DNA of 64,000 nucleotides, taken from positions 76,333 to 140,332 of the forward strand of contig CAKQRD010000007.1 in the NCBI GenBank assembly GCA_934271275.1. The letters are read 5' to 3'. The stretch's first letter is position 1. The number at the start of each line of letters is the position of its first letter. The notes under the pieces are model-generated. The model saw only the letters and a list, made by a program, of their open reading frames with translations. It had not been told where the DNA came from and did not search any database. Shown in pieces: positions 1-7,359 of the stretch. This stretch comes from an uncultured Clostridia bacterium (lineage in GTDB: Bacteria; Bacillota; Clostridia; Christensenellales; Borkfalkiaceae). A program made the position numbers and the translations under genes.

Positions 1-265
1 TTCTGCTCCACTCTATCTTGGTGAAAACCGCCTTTTTCCCTATCCTTTTGCACGCTTCTTTGGCAAGCTCCACGTCTATTCCCGCAAACTCGCCGTCCTC
101 GTCGCGATAAAAATACGGGGCGTATTCGTCGCTGCCGACGGAGACTGTTTCAAGCTCTTCGTCATTCGATTCGTCGCCGACTTTGCCGCACGCCGAAAAA
201 AACGGAACGGCAAACGCCGCGGCTAATACCGCCGCAACGACTTTAAAAAATTTTCTTTTCTTCAT
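1..265 (-). CDS. Extracellular solute-binding lipoprotein, family 3 (amino-acid type), 3' end outside window
   Basis: The visible first 88 residues begin with a lipoprotein signal peptide (MKKRKFF, a hydrophobic Ala/Val stretch, then lipobox FFSAC with the lipidated Cys at residue 26). After a short acidic linker comes a stretch reading SVGSDEYAPYFYRDEDG and then GEFAGIDVELAKEACKRIG, the hallmark start of family-3 periplasmic binding proteins (amino acid or related small solutes: P-x-x-Y/F, then G-x-D-v-e-l). It would be lipid-anchored outside the cell and feed an ABC importer whose genes are not in the window. The start is 21 bases after the stop of the GGDEF/HD-GYP gene, and an AGGAG sits about 17 bases upstream, which is far. 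The family is clear. The ligand cannot be told because the binding residues lie beyond the edge. Some family-3 domains act as sensor inputs, so a longer sensor protein is not excluded. Confidence 0.85.
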   Translation of the reverse strand, partial: MKKRKFFKVVAAVLAAAFAVPFFSACGKVGDESNDEELETVSVGSDEYAPYFYRDEDGEFAGIDVELAKEACKRIGKKAVFTKIEWSR

Positions 266-286
266 ATTCGGTTTCCGCACGCTCCT

Positions 287-2218
287 TTATAAATTTTTCA
301 GCTCGTCCGAGACTTCGTTAAGACATTCGATAAGTATCGGATTGAACGCGCCGCACTCGCCGCCGACTATCATCTCTATCGCCTTTTCGTGCGGGAACGC
401 CTTTTTATACACCCGTTCGGAAACGAGCGCGTCGTATACGTCGCCTATCCCCACGACCTGCGCGGATATGGGTATTTCGTCGCCCTTAAGTCCGTCGGGA
501 TAGCCTTTTCCGTCGTACCTTTCGTGATGCCAGCGGCAGATTTCGTAAGCGTAACGCAGAAGCGATTTTTTGCGGTAATCGCCGCGGGAATTTCCCACGC
601 TTTCTATGATTTTCGCGCCGTAAACGGTGTGCTTTTTTATCTCTTCGTACTCTTCTTCCGTGAGCTTTGCGGGCTTGTTCACTATTTCTTCTTTCACCGC
701 GAGCTTGCCCACGTCGTGGAGTGCGGAGGCTGTTCTTATAAGGAATATCTCTCTGCCGTGCAGTCCGTAAGACTGCGTTTTCGTGATAAGCTTTTCCAAA
801 AGCAGTTCGGTGATTTTGCCTATATTTTTAACGTGGTTGCCGCCTGAGCCGTTACGGAATTCGACGAGTTCGCCGAAAATATCTATAAGAGTGTTCGCCG
901 CCTTTTCCTTTTCGGCCATTTCCCGCGTGACGGCGGAAATAAGCCGCTTAAGCTCTTCGTAAACCGTTACGGTGTTTTTAACCCTTCTGTAAACGACCTT
1001 CGCGTCGAACGGACGGCTGATATAATCGGAAACGCCCGCTTCGTAAGCTCTTCTCACGGTATCCTCCGTCTCGTCGCCCGAAATGGCTATGACGGGTATT
1101 TCTTCGAGAAGGTGGTTAAAGGTCATATATTCCAGCACGTCGAACCCGTTCATTCCCGGCATTATTATGTCGAGAAGAACGGCGGAAATTTCCGCACCGT
1201 ATTTTTTCAGCGCTTCTATACATTCCTCGCCCGAAGCGGCTTCCTCTATATAGTATTCGCCTTTCAGCATTTCGGAAAGAATTTCTCTGTTAAGAGCGGA
1301 GTCGTCCACGATGAGAAGCAGCGGTTTTTTTGTCGCTTCTTCCGGAAGCTCTTTCACGCTGTCGCCGACGAGCAGGTTTTTTTTGCGCTTTGCCCTGTAC
1401 ATAAATTCGTCCGCGCGCTTCACAAGCTCTTCCGCGCGTTCGCCGTTGCCCCATGCCGCGCCCGCGCTGACCGATATGTTAATCGTATCGAAGTCCTTCA
1501 CGTCTATCTCTCGCATTTCCCTCACGATTTCCTGCATTTCCGCGCTGAAAGCTTCTTTTGAAGCGCGGCGAAGAATTATAAGAAACTCGTCCCCGCCGTA
1601 CCTTATTATATAATCGTTCGCTTTGACGTGTTTTTTAAGCGCGCTTGCGACGGCGGAAAGAACCGCGTCTCCCGCGGAATGTCCGAACAAGTCGTTATAT
1701 ATCTTAAAGTCGTCGAGGTCTATCATCGCAACGCCCGCGTCCAGAGGGTAACGGCGGAGTTTTTCCTCGTAATAACGACGGTTAAACGCGCCCGTAAGCA
1801 CGTCGATATACATTTTTTCGTAATAATCGCCGAGTCCCTTGACCGCGTTGCCGCCGCCGAAATCCACGAGAAGATTCCCGTCGAACTTTTTAACGGATTC
1901 CAGCACGCAGGGCTTGCCGTCTATCTCCATAAAAGTCGCTACGGCAAGGTACGCGTCTTTGCCCGAAAATTCAAGCTTCGCCCTTTGCGTTTTCTCCGCG
2001 AAAGCCATTATGGAAACGCAGTTCGCGCACACGAACCCGTCTTCCGTAAAAAACGAACAGCCGAGCTTTTCCTGACCGAACCGCTCCGTTCTCGCTCGCC
2101 TTATATCCGAAATATCCTTTTCTGACAGCACTCTCGAAACGTATCCGCGTTCGCTGCAAAACCGTATTTCCTCTTCCGCTTCCTTCGCGGTCAATCTTTT
2201 ATAACCTTTCTCGCTCAC
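287..2218 (-). CDS. GGDEF - receiver - HD-GYP protein (cyclic-di-GMP synthesis/breakdown)
   Basis: The protein is 643 residues if the GTG start with a good AAGGAGAG site about 7 bases upstream is used; a longer frame exists but has no such site. Residues 1-130 are a PAS-like or unknown input region with a CANC cysteine pair (64 and 67). A GGDEF domain follows at about 136-290 with the intact signature GGDEF (208-212). The inhibitory I-site RxxD reads KAND, so feedback inhibition may be weak. A receiver domain at about 300-415 keeps the phospho-acceptor context LLDIIMPG. The C-terminal third is an HD-GYP phosphodiesterase with ALHDVGKL, HHERYDGKGYPDGL and GDVYDAL motifs. Known family roles are c-di-GMP synthesis (GGDEF) and hydrolysis (HD-GYP). 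Which activity dominates cannot be told. It is cytoplasmic, has no membrane segment, and lies beside the riboswitch-controlled fibre operon. Confidence 0.93.
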   Translation of the reverse strand: MSEKGYKRLTAKEAEEEIRFCSERGYVSRVLSEKDISDIRRARTERFGQEKLGCSFFTEDGFVCANCVSIMAFAEKTQRAKLEFSGKDAYLAVATFMEIDGKPCVLESVKKFDGNLLVDFGGGNAVKGLGDYYEKMYIDVLTGAFNRRYYEEKLRRYPLDAGVAMIDLDDFKIYNDLFGHSAGDAVLSAVASALKKHVKANDYIIRYGGDEFLIILRRASKEAFSAEMQEIVREMREIDVKDFDTINISVSAGAAWGNGERAEELVKRADEFMYRAKRKKNLLVGDSVKELPEEATKKPLLLIVDDSALNREILSEMLKGEYYIEEAASGEECIEALKKYGAEISAVLLDIIMPGMNGFDVLEYMTFNHLLEEIPVIAISGDETEDTVRRAYEAGVSDYISRPFDAKVVYRRVKNTVTVYEELKRLISAVTREMAEKEKAANTLIDIFGELVEFRNGSGGNHVKNIGKITELLLEKLITKTQSYGLHGREIFLIRTASALHDVGKLAVKEEIVNKPAKLTEEEYEEIKKHTVYGAKIIESVGNSRGDYRKKSLLRYAYEICRWHHERYDGKGYPDGLKGDEIPISAQVVGIGDVYDALVSERVYKKAFPHEKAIEMIVGGECGAFNPILIECLNEVSDELKNL

Positions 2219-2264
2219 AAACGTCTCTCCTTTTCGGCGAACCACTTATTAGTTATTCTTTTTC

Positions 2265-2293
2265 AGTATAACATTCGCAAGCGATTTTTGCAA
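2265..2293 (-). promoter_or_regulatory. Promoter of the GGDEF/HD-GYP gene
   Basis: On the minus strand a -35 TTGCAA (2288-2293) is followed by a 17-base spacer and a -10 TATACT (2265-2270) preceded by TGT, an extended -10. The predicted transcription start is near 2258, about 40 bases before the GTG start. This promoter lies after a terminator-like hairpin, so the gene can be expressed independently of the fibre operon. Confidence 0.7.
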
Positions 2294-2313
2294 ATTTTAT
2301 TTGCTTTTCAGAT

Positions 2314-2350
2314 AAAAAAACGGCGAAAGTCCGCAAAAAACTCCCGCCGA
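2314..2350 (-). terminator. Intrinsic terminator after the LRR gene
   Basis: On the minus strand a CGGCG/CGCCG-based stem (2345-2349 pairing with 2321-2325, with partly paired bases inside) is followed by seven T residues. It lies 36 bases after the LRR stop and before the next promoter, so it likely ends the fibre operon. The stem is imperfect. Confidence 0.6.
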
Positions 2351-2385
2351 ATATCCGTTTTATGCAATTATAATCGAGTTTGCCA

Positions 2386-3837
2386 TCAAGGTTTATCCGC
2401 TATATCGGTAAAATACCCCGGATTCGCCGCCCCGCCGTCTATGCGGGCGTAAGTCTTGTCCGTATGCGCGTCGTCGTAAGAAGTCCCCTTCCCTCCCGAA
2501 AGCTTTTTGCATAGCGTAAACATTTTACCTGAAGAGGAAGCGTTATCCGTATTCCACCCGCTCCCCGCATATATGGAAACGAGTCCGCCGCAATTAAAGA
2601 ACATGTGACTCATATCGGTGACGCCTGCGGTGTTCCACGAAGACAGGTCAAGCGAAGTAAGCGAGGAGCAGCCGTAAAACATACATAACATATTCGTAGC
2701 GCTTTCGGTGCTCCACGAAGAAACGTCTATCTCCGTCAGTTTGTTGCAATCGCGAAACAAAAAGCGCATATTGCTGACTTTACCCGTGTCCCACGAAGAA
2801 ACGTCAAGCGAAGTAAGCTTGCCGCAACTGAAGAACATATAGCTCATATCCGTAACGTCCGAGGTGTCCCAGCCGGAAAGGTCAAGAGACGTAAGACTGC
2901 CGCAATTTCTGAACATATGGCTCATGTCGGCGACGCCTGCGGTATCCCATGAAGAAACGTTAAGCGACGTCAGGGAAGAACAGTCGAAAAACGTACCGCT
3001 CATATCGGTGACGCCTGCGGTGTTCCACGAAGACAGATCAAGCGACTTCAGGGAAGAACAATTGTAGAATATATAGTGCATCTGCGTGACTTTATCGATT
3101 TTCCATTTTGAAACGTCAAGCGATATAAGACTGCTGCAACCATAGAAGGTGTCGCCGATGTTTTCTACGGCGGCAGTATTCCAACCGGAAACGTCGAGCG
3201 AAGTAAGCCCTTTACATTTATAGAACGTTCCGTAGAGAATTTTTACTTTCGAGGTGTCCCAGTCGGAAAGATCAAGCGACGTCAAAGAAGGACAATCGCG
3301 GAACAAAAACTCCATATCTTCGACGTTTTTGGTATCCCACGAAGAAACGTTTTTTACCTCCGTCAGCTTGTCGCAGCCGCGAAACATGCCGCGCATATTC
3401 TTGACTATTCCGGTATCGAAATTAGAAAAATCAACGGAAGTAAGCTCCTTAAGCTCATAGAACGTATGAAAGGAATCCGAATTAGCGTAAATGGTTCGGT
3501 CTGAAAGAACGTACGCTTTCGTCCCCTTAGCGTACAGTTTTATTTTACCCGTTCTTTTTACGTCGACGTTTATCGGCTCGATTCCGACTATTTCGTTCTC
3601 GTAATCTACCGTTTTACCGAATACGACTTCCGTCACGGAAGTGCCTAAAGTGTTTCTGATCTGCAAACCGGGCAAAAGCACGTCTATGCTCGTTACGTTC
3701 AACGTAAGATTTCCCACCTGCTTTTCCGTCACGTATTTGCTCATGGTGAACGTTACGGAAAGAAGAGAGGTCGCAAAAAGCAGAAAAAGTAGTACGAATA
3801 TACTTTTTCGTCTGATTTTTTTCGTTAAACCTTTCAT
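2386..3837 (-). CDS. Secreted BspA-like leucine-rich-repeat surface protein (DUF285 repeats)
   Basis: It has 483 residues from the start with GGAGAAG 7-8 bases upstream. An N-terminal hydrophobic segment (about 10-32) ends in a TMSKYVTE sequence, which resembles the region after the SipW cleavage site in TasA-type proteins. About residues 120-450 are roughly ten tandem repeats of 23-25 residues with the pattern SLTSLDLSSWDTxxVTDM followed by MFxxC, the BspA/DUF285 repeat found on surface proteins of gut firmicutes and mycoplasmas. Family members are adhesins or of unknown role. No LPxTG motif or C-terminal membrane anchor is present, so attachment to the cell is unexplained; it could associate with the fibre made by its operon partners. 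It starts 17 bases after the preceding stop. Confidence 0.9.
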   Translation of the reverse strand: MKGLTKKIRRKSIFVLLFLLFATSLLSVTFTMSKYVTEKQVGNLTLNVTSIDVLLPGLQIRNTLGTSVTEVVFGKTVDYENEIVGIEPINVDVKRTGKIKLYAKGTKAYVLSDRTIYANSDSFHTFYELKELTSVDFSNFDTGIVKNMRGMFRGCDKLTEVKNVSSWDTKNVEDMEFLFRDCPSLTSLDLSDWDTSKVKILYGTFYKCKGLTSLDVSGWNTAAVENIGDTFYGCSSLISLDVSKWKIDKVTQMHYIFYNCSSLKSLDLSSWNTAGVTDMSGTFFDCSSLTSLNVSSWDTAGVADMSHMFRNCGSLTSLDLSGWDTSDVTDMSYMFFSCGKLTSLDVSSWDTGKVSNMRFLFRDCNKLTEIDVSSWSTESATNMLCMFYGCSSLTSLDLSSWNTAGVTDMSHMFFNCGGLVSIYAGSGWNTDNASSSGKMFTLCKKLSGGKGTSYDDAHTDKTYARIDGGAANPGYFTDIADKP

Positions 3838-3854
3838 ATATCTTCTCCGTCCGT

Positions 3855-4391
3855 TTAACAAATCTGCTCGGCACGCACCGAAACGCTTGTATTTGCAAAA
3901 ACGTAATCCCTCAACAAGAAGCTTTCGTCAACTACGGAAAAAGTCAGAGTATGATCGTGCGTTTGCGAAGTTCCCGCCGCAAAACGCCCCACGTCCGTAA
4001 TCGTAATCTTTTTTCTGTCGGAAGAAGCCGTGCCTGCCGTGCCGTCCACGGTTATAATAACGCCTTCGGGTAACGCTTCCGGCAACGTCACGATCACGTC
4101 GTATTTGAACGAAATTTCAGCCGTTTTTCCGTCTTTGGTATTAGTAACCGTAAAGTTATACGCGGCGGTCGTAATTCCTTGTACGCAGTCGAGCTTCAGA
4201 TTGTCCGAAGAACTTCCCCTTAAATCCATAATAAAACCCGAAACCTGCGCGCTATCCCCGCCGCTTGAGGAGGAAAGATTTTTCGCAAAAGAAACGCCGC
4301 TCGCCGCCGCAAGAAGAATTGCAAAAAGGATAACGAGCGCAAAAGCTAATCTTGCGCTGTTTCTCATTTTCGTTTCTTCGTTTCTTGACAT
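3855..4391 (-). CDS. Small secreted protein, probable SipW substrate (TasA-like family)
   Basis: It has 178 residues. A charged N-terminus is followed by a hydrophobic segment at about 15-36 ending in SGVSFAKN, then a Ser/Gly stretch and a predicted beta-rich domain. The domain reads QVSGFIMDL and later KDGKTAEISFKYDVIVTLPE and TLTFSVVDE, as in TasA/camelysin-like or DUF-type fibre components that follow sipW genes. A GGAG site lies 7 bases before the ATG. The gene follows sipW by 77 bases and precedes the LRR gene by 17. No catalytic motif is visible. The most likely role is a minor subunit or accessory of the extracellular fibre. This is inferred from the signal segment and context, not from strong homology. 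Confidence 0.7.
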   Translation of the reverse strand: MSRNEETKMRNSARLAFALVILFAILLAAASGVSFAKNLSSSSGGDSAQVSGFIMDLRGSSSDNLKLDCVQGITTAAYNFTVTNTKDGKTAEISFKYDVIVTLPEALPEGVIITVDGTAGTASSDRKKITITDVGRFAAGTSQTHDHTLTFSVVDESFLLRDYVFANTSVSVRAEQIC

Positions 4392-4468
4392 CTTTTTTCT
4401 CCGTTAAAGCGGTTCTGTTTTTTCGGGGTTGCCCGTCGGAATTTCCGCCCGATCCCTTAAAAATATTT

Positions 4469-5086
4469 TTACTTGCTTTGGGAATCCGCAGTATCAGGTT
4501 TTCCGCGCCACCTGTCTTCTATAACCATTATCAGAATCAACAACACTATGAATATCGCCGCAAAAATTATGCCCGTCGGCGATTTAAGCCATTCTATGAA
4601 ATATCCCGCCTTGTCTATCTTTTTAGTAACCTTTCCCGCTATCTGCTCTATAAAAACGGGAGAGGGATCTTCGCTCGGGTTAGCGTCGCCTTTCGTATAA
4701 AACTTGTCGCCCTCTATCCGCACTATCCTGTGCGTAACCGAAAAATCTTCGTCCGCGGGGAAATAAGTTATCACGTCGCCAACCTCGTACGCGGCGGATT
4801 TTTTTATGATTATCGCGTCGCCCGTTTCTATCGCGCCCGACATCGAAGGCGTTGCTATCACTAAAACCGAATACCCGAATACGGAAGGTATTTTAGATTT
4901 TTTAACGAATTTATCGTACGCGAGCGCACCCGCCGTCAGCGCTAAAACCGTTACGAGAATTATAAGTATTCCCCGCCATATAACGGAAAAAACCTTTCCC
5001 GCGACGCCGCTCTTTTCGCTCGCGCCGTCGTCGTTTTTTACCGTTTTTACCGTTTTTGTCGGTTTTGTCGTTTTTGTTTCCGTCAT
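4469..5086 (-). CDS. sipW: SipW-type signal peptidase I (family S26B)
   Basis: It has 205 residues from the ATG with AGGGG about 8 bases upstream; a longer in-frame start exists but overlaps the previous gene and lacks a site. It has a Lys/Thr-rich cytoplasmic tail, a membrane segment at about 33-57, a catalytic domain outside, and a second membrane segment near the C-terminus. The nucleophile Ser81 is in ATPSMSG, and His119 in VTHRIV replaces the lysine of ordinary bacterial signal peptidases, which marks the ER/SipW subtype. The box YTKGDAN is also typical. In Bacillus SipW matures TasA and TapA. Here it sits between TasA-like proteins, which are its likely substrates. It starts 11 bases after the upstream stop. 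Confidence 0.93.
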   Translation of the reverse strand: MTETKTTKPTKTVKTVKNDDGASEKSGVAGKVFSVIWRGILIILVTVLALTAGALAYDKFVKKSKIPSVFGYSVLVIATPSMSGAIETGDAIIIKKSAAYEVGDVITYFPADEDFSVTHRIVRIEGDKFYTKGDANPSEDPSPVFIEQIAGKVTKKIDKAGYFIEWLKSPTGIIFAAIFIVLLILIMVIEDRWRGKPDTADSQSK

Positions 5087-5097
5087 CTTTTTGCCCC

Positions 5098-5877
5098 TTA
5101 AATTTGTTCCGCTGTTATATAAATTTCGCAAACGTATTTTCCGCCTTTAACGCCCGCTTCGGTGTCCTCTTCGTCGTTGCCGTCGAACTCCCATTCCCAC
5201 GCGAGCATAAAAGAGTTACGCTCGTTTGCGTTTATTTTAACGTTTCTTACCGAATATCCGTTTTCGGTGCGGATAAGTTCGGCTTTTTTGCCGTTTACCG
5301 TGAGCGAATATATAATTATGGGCAGATTTTTTTTCTCTCCGCCGTAAGTAAACCCTATTTCAAGCTCCGCTTCCATCTCGAAGTCGTTCGGATTGTACAC
5401 GGCGAACAGATATTCGCCCTTCGCGCTCGGTTTTAAAAGCTCCTTTCCGAATATATCGAGTTCTGCGTCCGCTTCCCACCGTCCGTCTTTATCGGTAATG
5501 ATCACTTCCTTAACCGCGTTTCTGTCTGAAACGCAGGTCGCTATCGTCATCGCCGCTATTGCCGCCGCCGTCAGCGCGATAAAAAATATCAATATCGCTA
5601 TAAAACGGTCGCGCTTTTCTATTATTCCCGTTTCTTCGCCGTAAAAATAAACCTTTTTCCCGTCTTCGCAATAACCGTGTATTTCGGCTATCTTCTCTTC
5701 GGAAAGCCCTTTCACGCTCACGCAGGGCGCGATAACCTCCGCGTTAAGGTCGTAAAGCTTTCCCCTTTTTAAAAAGCACAATAAGCCCCCGTTAAAGTTG
5801 AACACCCGTTTAGAGCCTTTCACCGTTTTCGGATTATCCCTGTCGGGATTTTTGGTAAGCTTAAAGTCGTATTTCAT
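5098..5877 (-). CDS. Membrane protein with cytoplasmic N-domain and TasA-like outer domain
   Basis: It has 259 residues. Residues 1-90 form a soluble, probably cytoplasmic domain of unknown family with no signal peptide. A single membrane segment (about 93-115) follows a KRDRF basic stretch. The outer part (about 118-259) resembles the C-terminal half of TasA/camelysin-like proteins, including an AWEWEFDGNDEEDTEAG segment, the W-x-W-x-F...D motif also seen in the upstream TasA-like protein. It has no SKY-type SipW cleavage region, so it may stay in the membrane and act as an anchor or nucleator for the fibre. That role is inference. It lies between the TasA-like gene and sipW, and only a weak ribosome binding site is visible. 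Confidence 0.7.
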   Translation of the reverse strand: MKYDFKLTKNPDRDNPKTVKGSKRVFNFNGGLLCFLKRGKLYDLNAEVIAPCVSVKGLSEEKIAEIHGYCEDGKKVYFYGEETGIIEKRDRFIAILIFFIALTAAAIAAMTIATCVSDRNAVKEVIITDKDGRWEADAELDIFGKELLKPSAKGEYLFAVYNPNDFEMEAELEIGFTYGGEKKNLPIIIYSLTVNGKKAELIRTENGYSVRNVKINANERNSFMLAWEWEFDGNDEEDTEAGVKGGKYVCEIYITAEQI

Positions 5878-5937
5878 TCGTCTGATTTCTTTAATCGTTC
5901 GGTAATACCCTAATCACTTTTAAGTTTTTCGGTTTTC

Positions 5938-5963
5938 GGCGCGCCCGAAAAAACGGGCGCGCC
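5938..5963 (-). other. Perfect intercistronic hairpin between the TasA-like gene and downstream genes
   Basis: A perfect 10-bp GC-rich stem (5938-5947 with 5954-5963) has a 6-base loop. On the coding (minus) strand it is not followed by a T run, so it is more likely an mRNA-stabilising or partial-termination element than a full terminator. It would raise output of the first gene over the rest. Confidence 0.55.
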
Positions 5964-5996
5964 CCGAACGTTCTTTTATTTTTTTACCGCACTCGA

Positions 5997-6770
5997 TTAC
6001 GAAGCAAGTTGTTCTACTTTTATATCAAGGACAAACTCAATGCTCGTAACGGCTTGGTTAATCGTCCAACCCGCATACGTAAAAGCTGCATTGTTGGCGC
6101 GCTGACCGAGAATCGTGTCGAGTTCGTTAACGGTTATACCGGTAAAGGTTTCCGTTCCTTCAAACGCCCACGCCCAACTGAGTTCGTAAATCGTTTCGGG
6201 TAATTCGACGCCTGCTTCGTACGTTCCGCCTACGCTGACGGGTTCATGATTAAGTTTATTGGCGATTTCAATAAGAGTTACGTTTTCCGCACCGGTTACG
6301 GCAACACCGCCTTTTTTAAGCGTCCATTTAACGGGATTATAAACTATTTCCGCTTCTTCGCCTTTCTTTATTTTAAGTACGACATCTTGGTTAGGCGTTA
6401 TACCCATGTAAAGTCTTGATCTAACCTCCGCCTTGCCGCCGACCTTAAAAGTCATAGAACCGGTCGTTCCGGGTGCAACGAGATTTCTGCCGACACTCTC
6501 CGCTTTAACGGAAAGTCCGTCGGTTGCGGTAGTTATCGTGCTGAAAGCACCCGCTTCTTTCTTATACTTCTCGCCGAAAATTCCGGAAGTGTCTACGTTT
6601 ACGGTGTAACCCCATTTGGCAACATTCGCCGTACCCGTGCCGTTGCCGTGCGTCACGTACTTGGAGAAGGTGTATCCCCCAAAGCACATAAGTGCGATTA
6701 ACGCAAGTAACAAAGCTACGATAACCGCTGTTTTCCTGTTGTTCTTCCTTTCGGATTTCTGTTGTGTCAT
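5997..6770 (-). CDS. TasA/camelysin-like secreted fibre protein
   Basis: It has 257 residues, close to the length of Bacillus TasA. A basic N-terminus is followed by a hydrophobic segment (about 14-34) ending in GGYTFSKYVT and then TGTANVAKWGYTV. This is the layout of SipW-cleaved proteins, where the mature chain starts near the SKY and is followed by a G-x-A-x-VAKW-like strand. The mature part is beta-rich and carries SWAWAFEGTE and NELDTILGQ, the W-x-W-x-F and D-x-x-LG elements seen in TasA-like families. GGAGGGC lies 7 bases before the ATG. As first gene of the riboswitch-controlled operon and partner of sipW it is the probable main fibre or matrix subunit. The family link rests on motif layout, not on an alignment. 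Confidence 0.82.
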   Translation of the reverse strand: MTQQKSERKNNRKTAVIVALLLALIALMCFGGYTFSKYVTHGNGTGTANVAKWGYTVNVDTSGIFGEKYKKEAGAFSTITTATDGLSVKAESVGRNLVAPGTTGSMTFKVGGKAEVRSRLYMGITPNQDVVLKIKKGEEAEIVYNPVKWTLKKGGVAVTGAENVTLIEIANKLNHEPVSVGGTYEAGVELPETIYELSWAWAFEGTETFTGITVNELDTILGQRANNAAFTYAGWTINQAVTSIEFVLDIKVEQLAS

Positions 6771-6984
6771 TTCTGACGCCCTCCATTAAAAAATTTTTTC
6801 TTATTTACAAACGGCTTTTCGCCGATTTGTCCTGTTTTTCGTTTTGTTTTTTCTTTCTTTTTTCCGTCGGCTCTCCGCCGAAGTATCCGCCCGCTTTTTT
6901 CGTGGTTTAAGTTCCCCCGTTCATTTTCTCGTCTTTCTTTGGCTTTTCGCAGGCTTCCGATGTTTTTGCGGGGTTTTAAGTAAT

Positions 6985-7033
6985 AAAAAAAGGTTGCAAC
7001 TTAGCATTCCGAAAAGAATACTATATTGCAACC
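6985..7033 (-). terminator. Riboswitch expression platform: intrinsic terminator
   Basis: On the minus strand a long stem with outer arms GGTTGCAA (7026-7033) and TTGCAACC (6992-6999) continues into TATAGTATTC paired with GAATGCTAAG, and is followed by seven T residues. Its 5' arm reuses the AGTATT and GGTTGC segments that close the upstream aptamer. Aptamer and terminator therefore exclude each other. Confidence 0.85.
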
Positions 7034-7161
7034 GGGCGCACTCTTTTTATCAAACGCAGGCTCGCCTTTTCGCGGTCACCCGCAAGACGATACGTCGTTT
7101 GTAACAAAGTTCCTTGGCTTTGCGTCACCGCCTCACGACGGTTTTGCCGACAAGTATTAAG
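7015..7161 (-). promoter_or_regulatory. c-di-GMP-I-like (GEMM) riboswitch aptamer
   Basis: Read on the minus strand, the leader has GGCAAAACCG followed by a hairpin whose loop is the GNRA tetraloop GTGA, then GGTGACGCAAAGCC. This combination is the signature of GEMM / c-di-GMP-I riboswitches. The 3' part has GCCCGGTTGC, as in the family. A closing stem pairs AATACT (near 7154-7159) with AGTATT (near 7016-7021). The region between the conserved core and the 3' strand is longer than usual and holds extra small hairpins, including one with another GTGA loop. Because the ligand-stabilised closing stem uses the 5' arm of the terminator, the expected logic is ON with ligand. The related cyclic GMP-AMP-binding GEMM-Ib class cannot be ruled out by eye. 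Confidence 0.82.
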
Positions 7162-7218
7162 TTTTTTATAAGGATTTTACGAGGCAAATAACCTTGCTTT
7201 TCCCCTTATAGCGATATT

Positions 7219-7248
7219 ATTATACAACGACGTCATCCGTCTTGTCAA
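7219..7248 (-). promoter_or_regulatory. Consensus promoter of the fibre operon
   Basis: On the minus strand a perfect -35 TTGACA (7243-7248) and perfect -10 TATAAT (7219-7224) are separated by 18 bases. The predicted start near 7212 gives a leader of about 440 bases before the TasA-like gene, and the leader contains the riboswitch. Such a strong promoter fits control by termination rather than by initiation. No further element is evident between 6790 and 6980 besides T-rich sequence. Confidence 0.85.
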
Positions 7249-7359
7249 GTTTTTTCACCGTATTTTTCATAAATTATTACTATTTATCGAATATAACTAT
7301 AAAATATAATCGTTTTTACTGCACGCAAGCGTTACGCCGACAGAATTTTTATCTGTCGG

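Noticed and set aside
2600..3460. Regular short repeats that could look like a CRISPR or DNA repeat array
   Set aside because: They are the coding repeats of the BspA-like leucine-rich-repeat gene, in frame and diverged.
7337..7359. Inverted repeat just after the MFS stop as its terminator
   Set aside because: The T run follows on the plus strand only, where no gene is read; on the minus strand it lacks a T tract.
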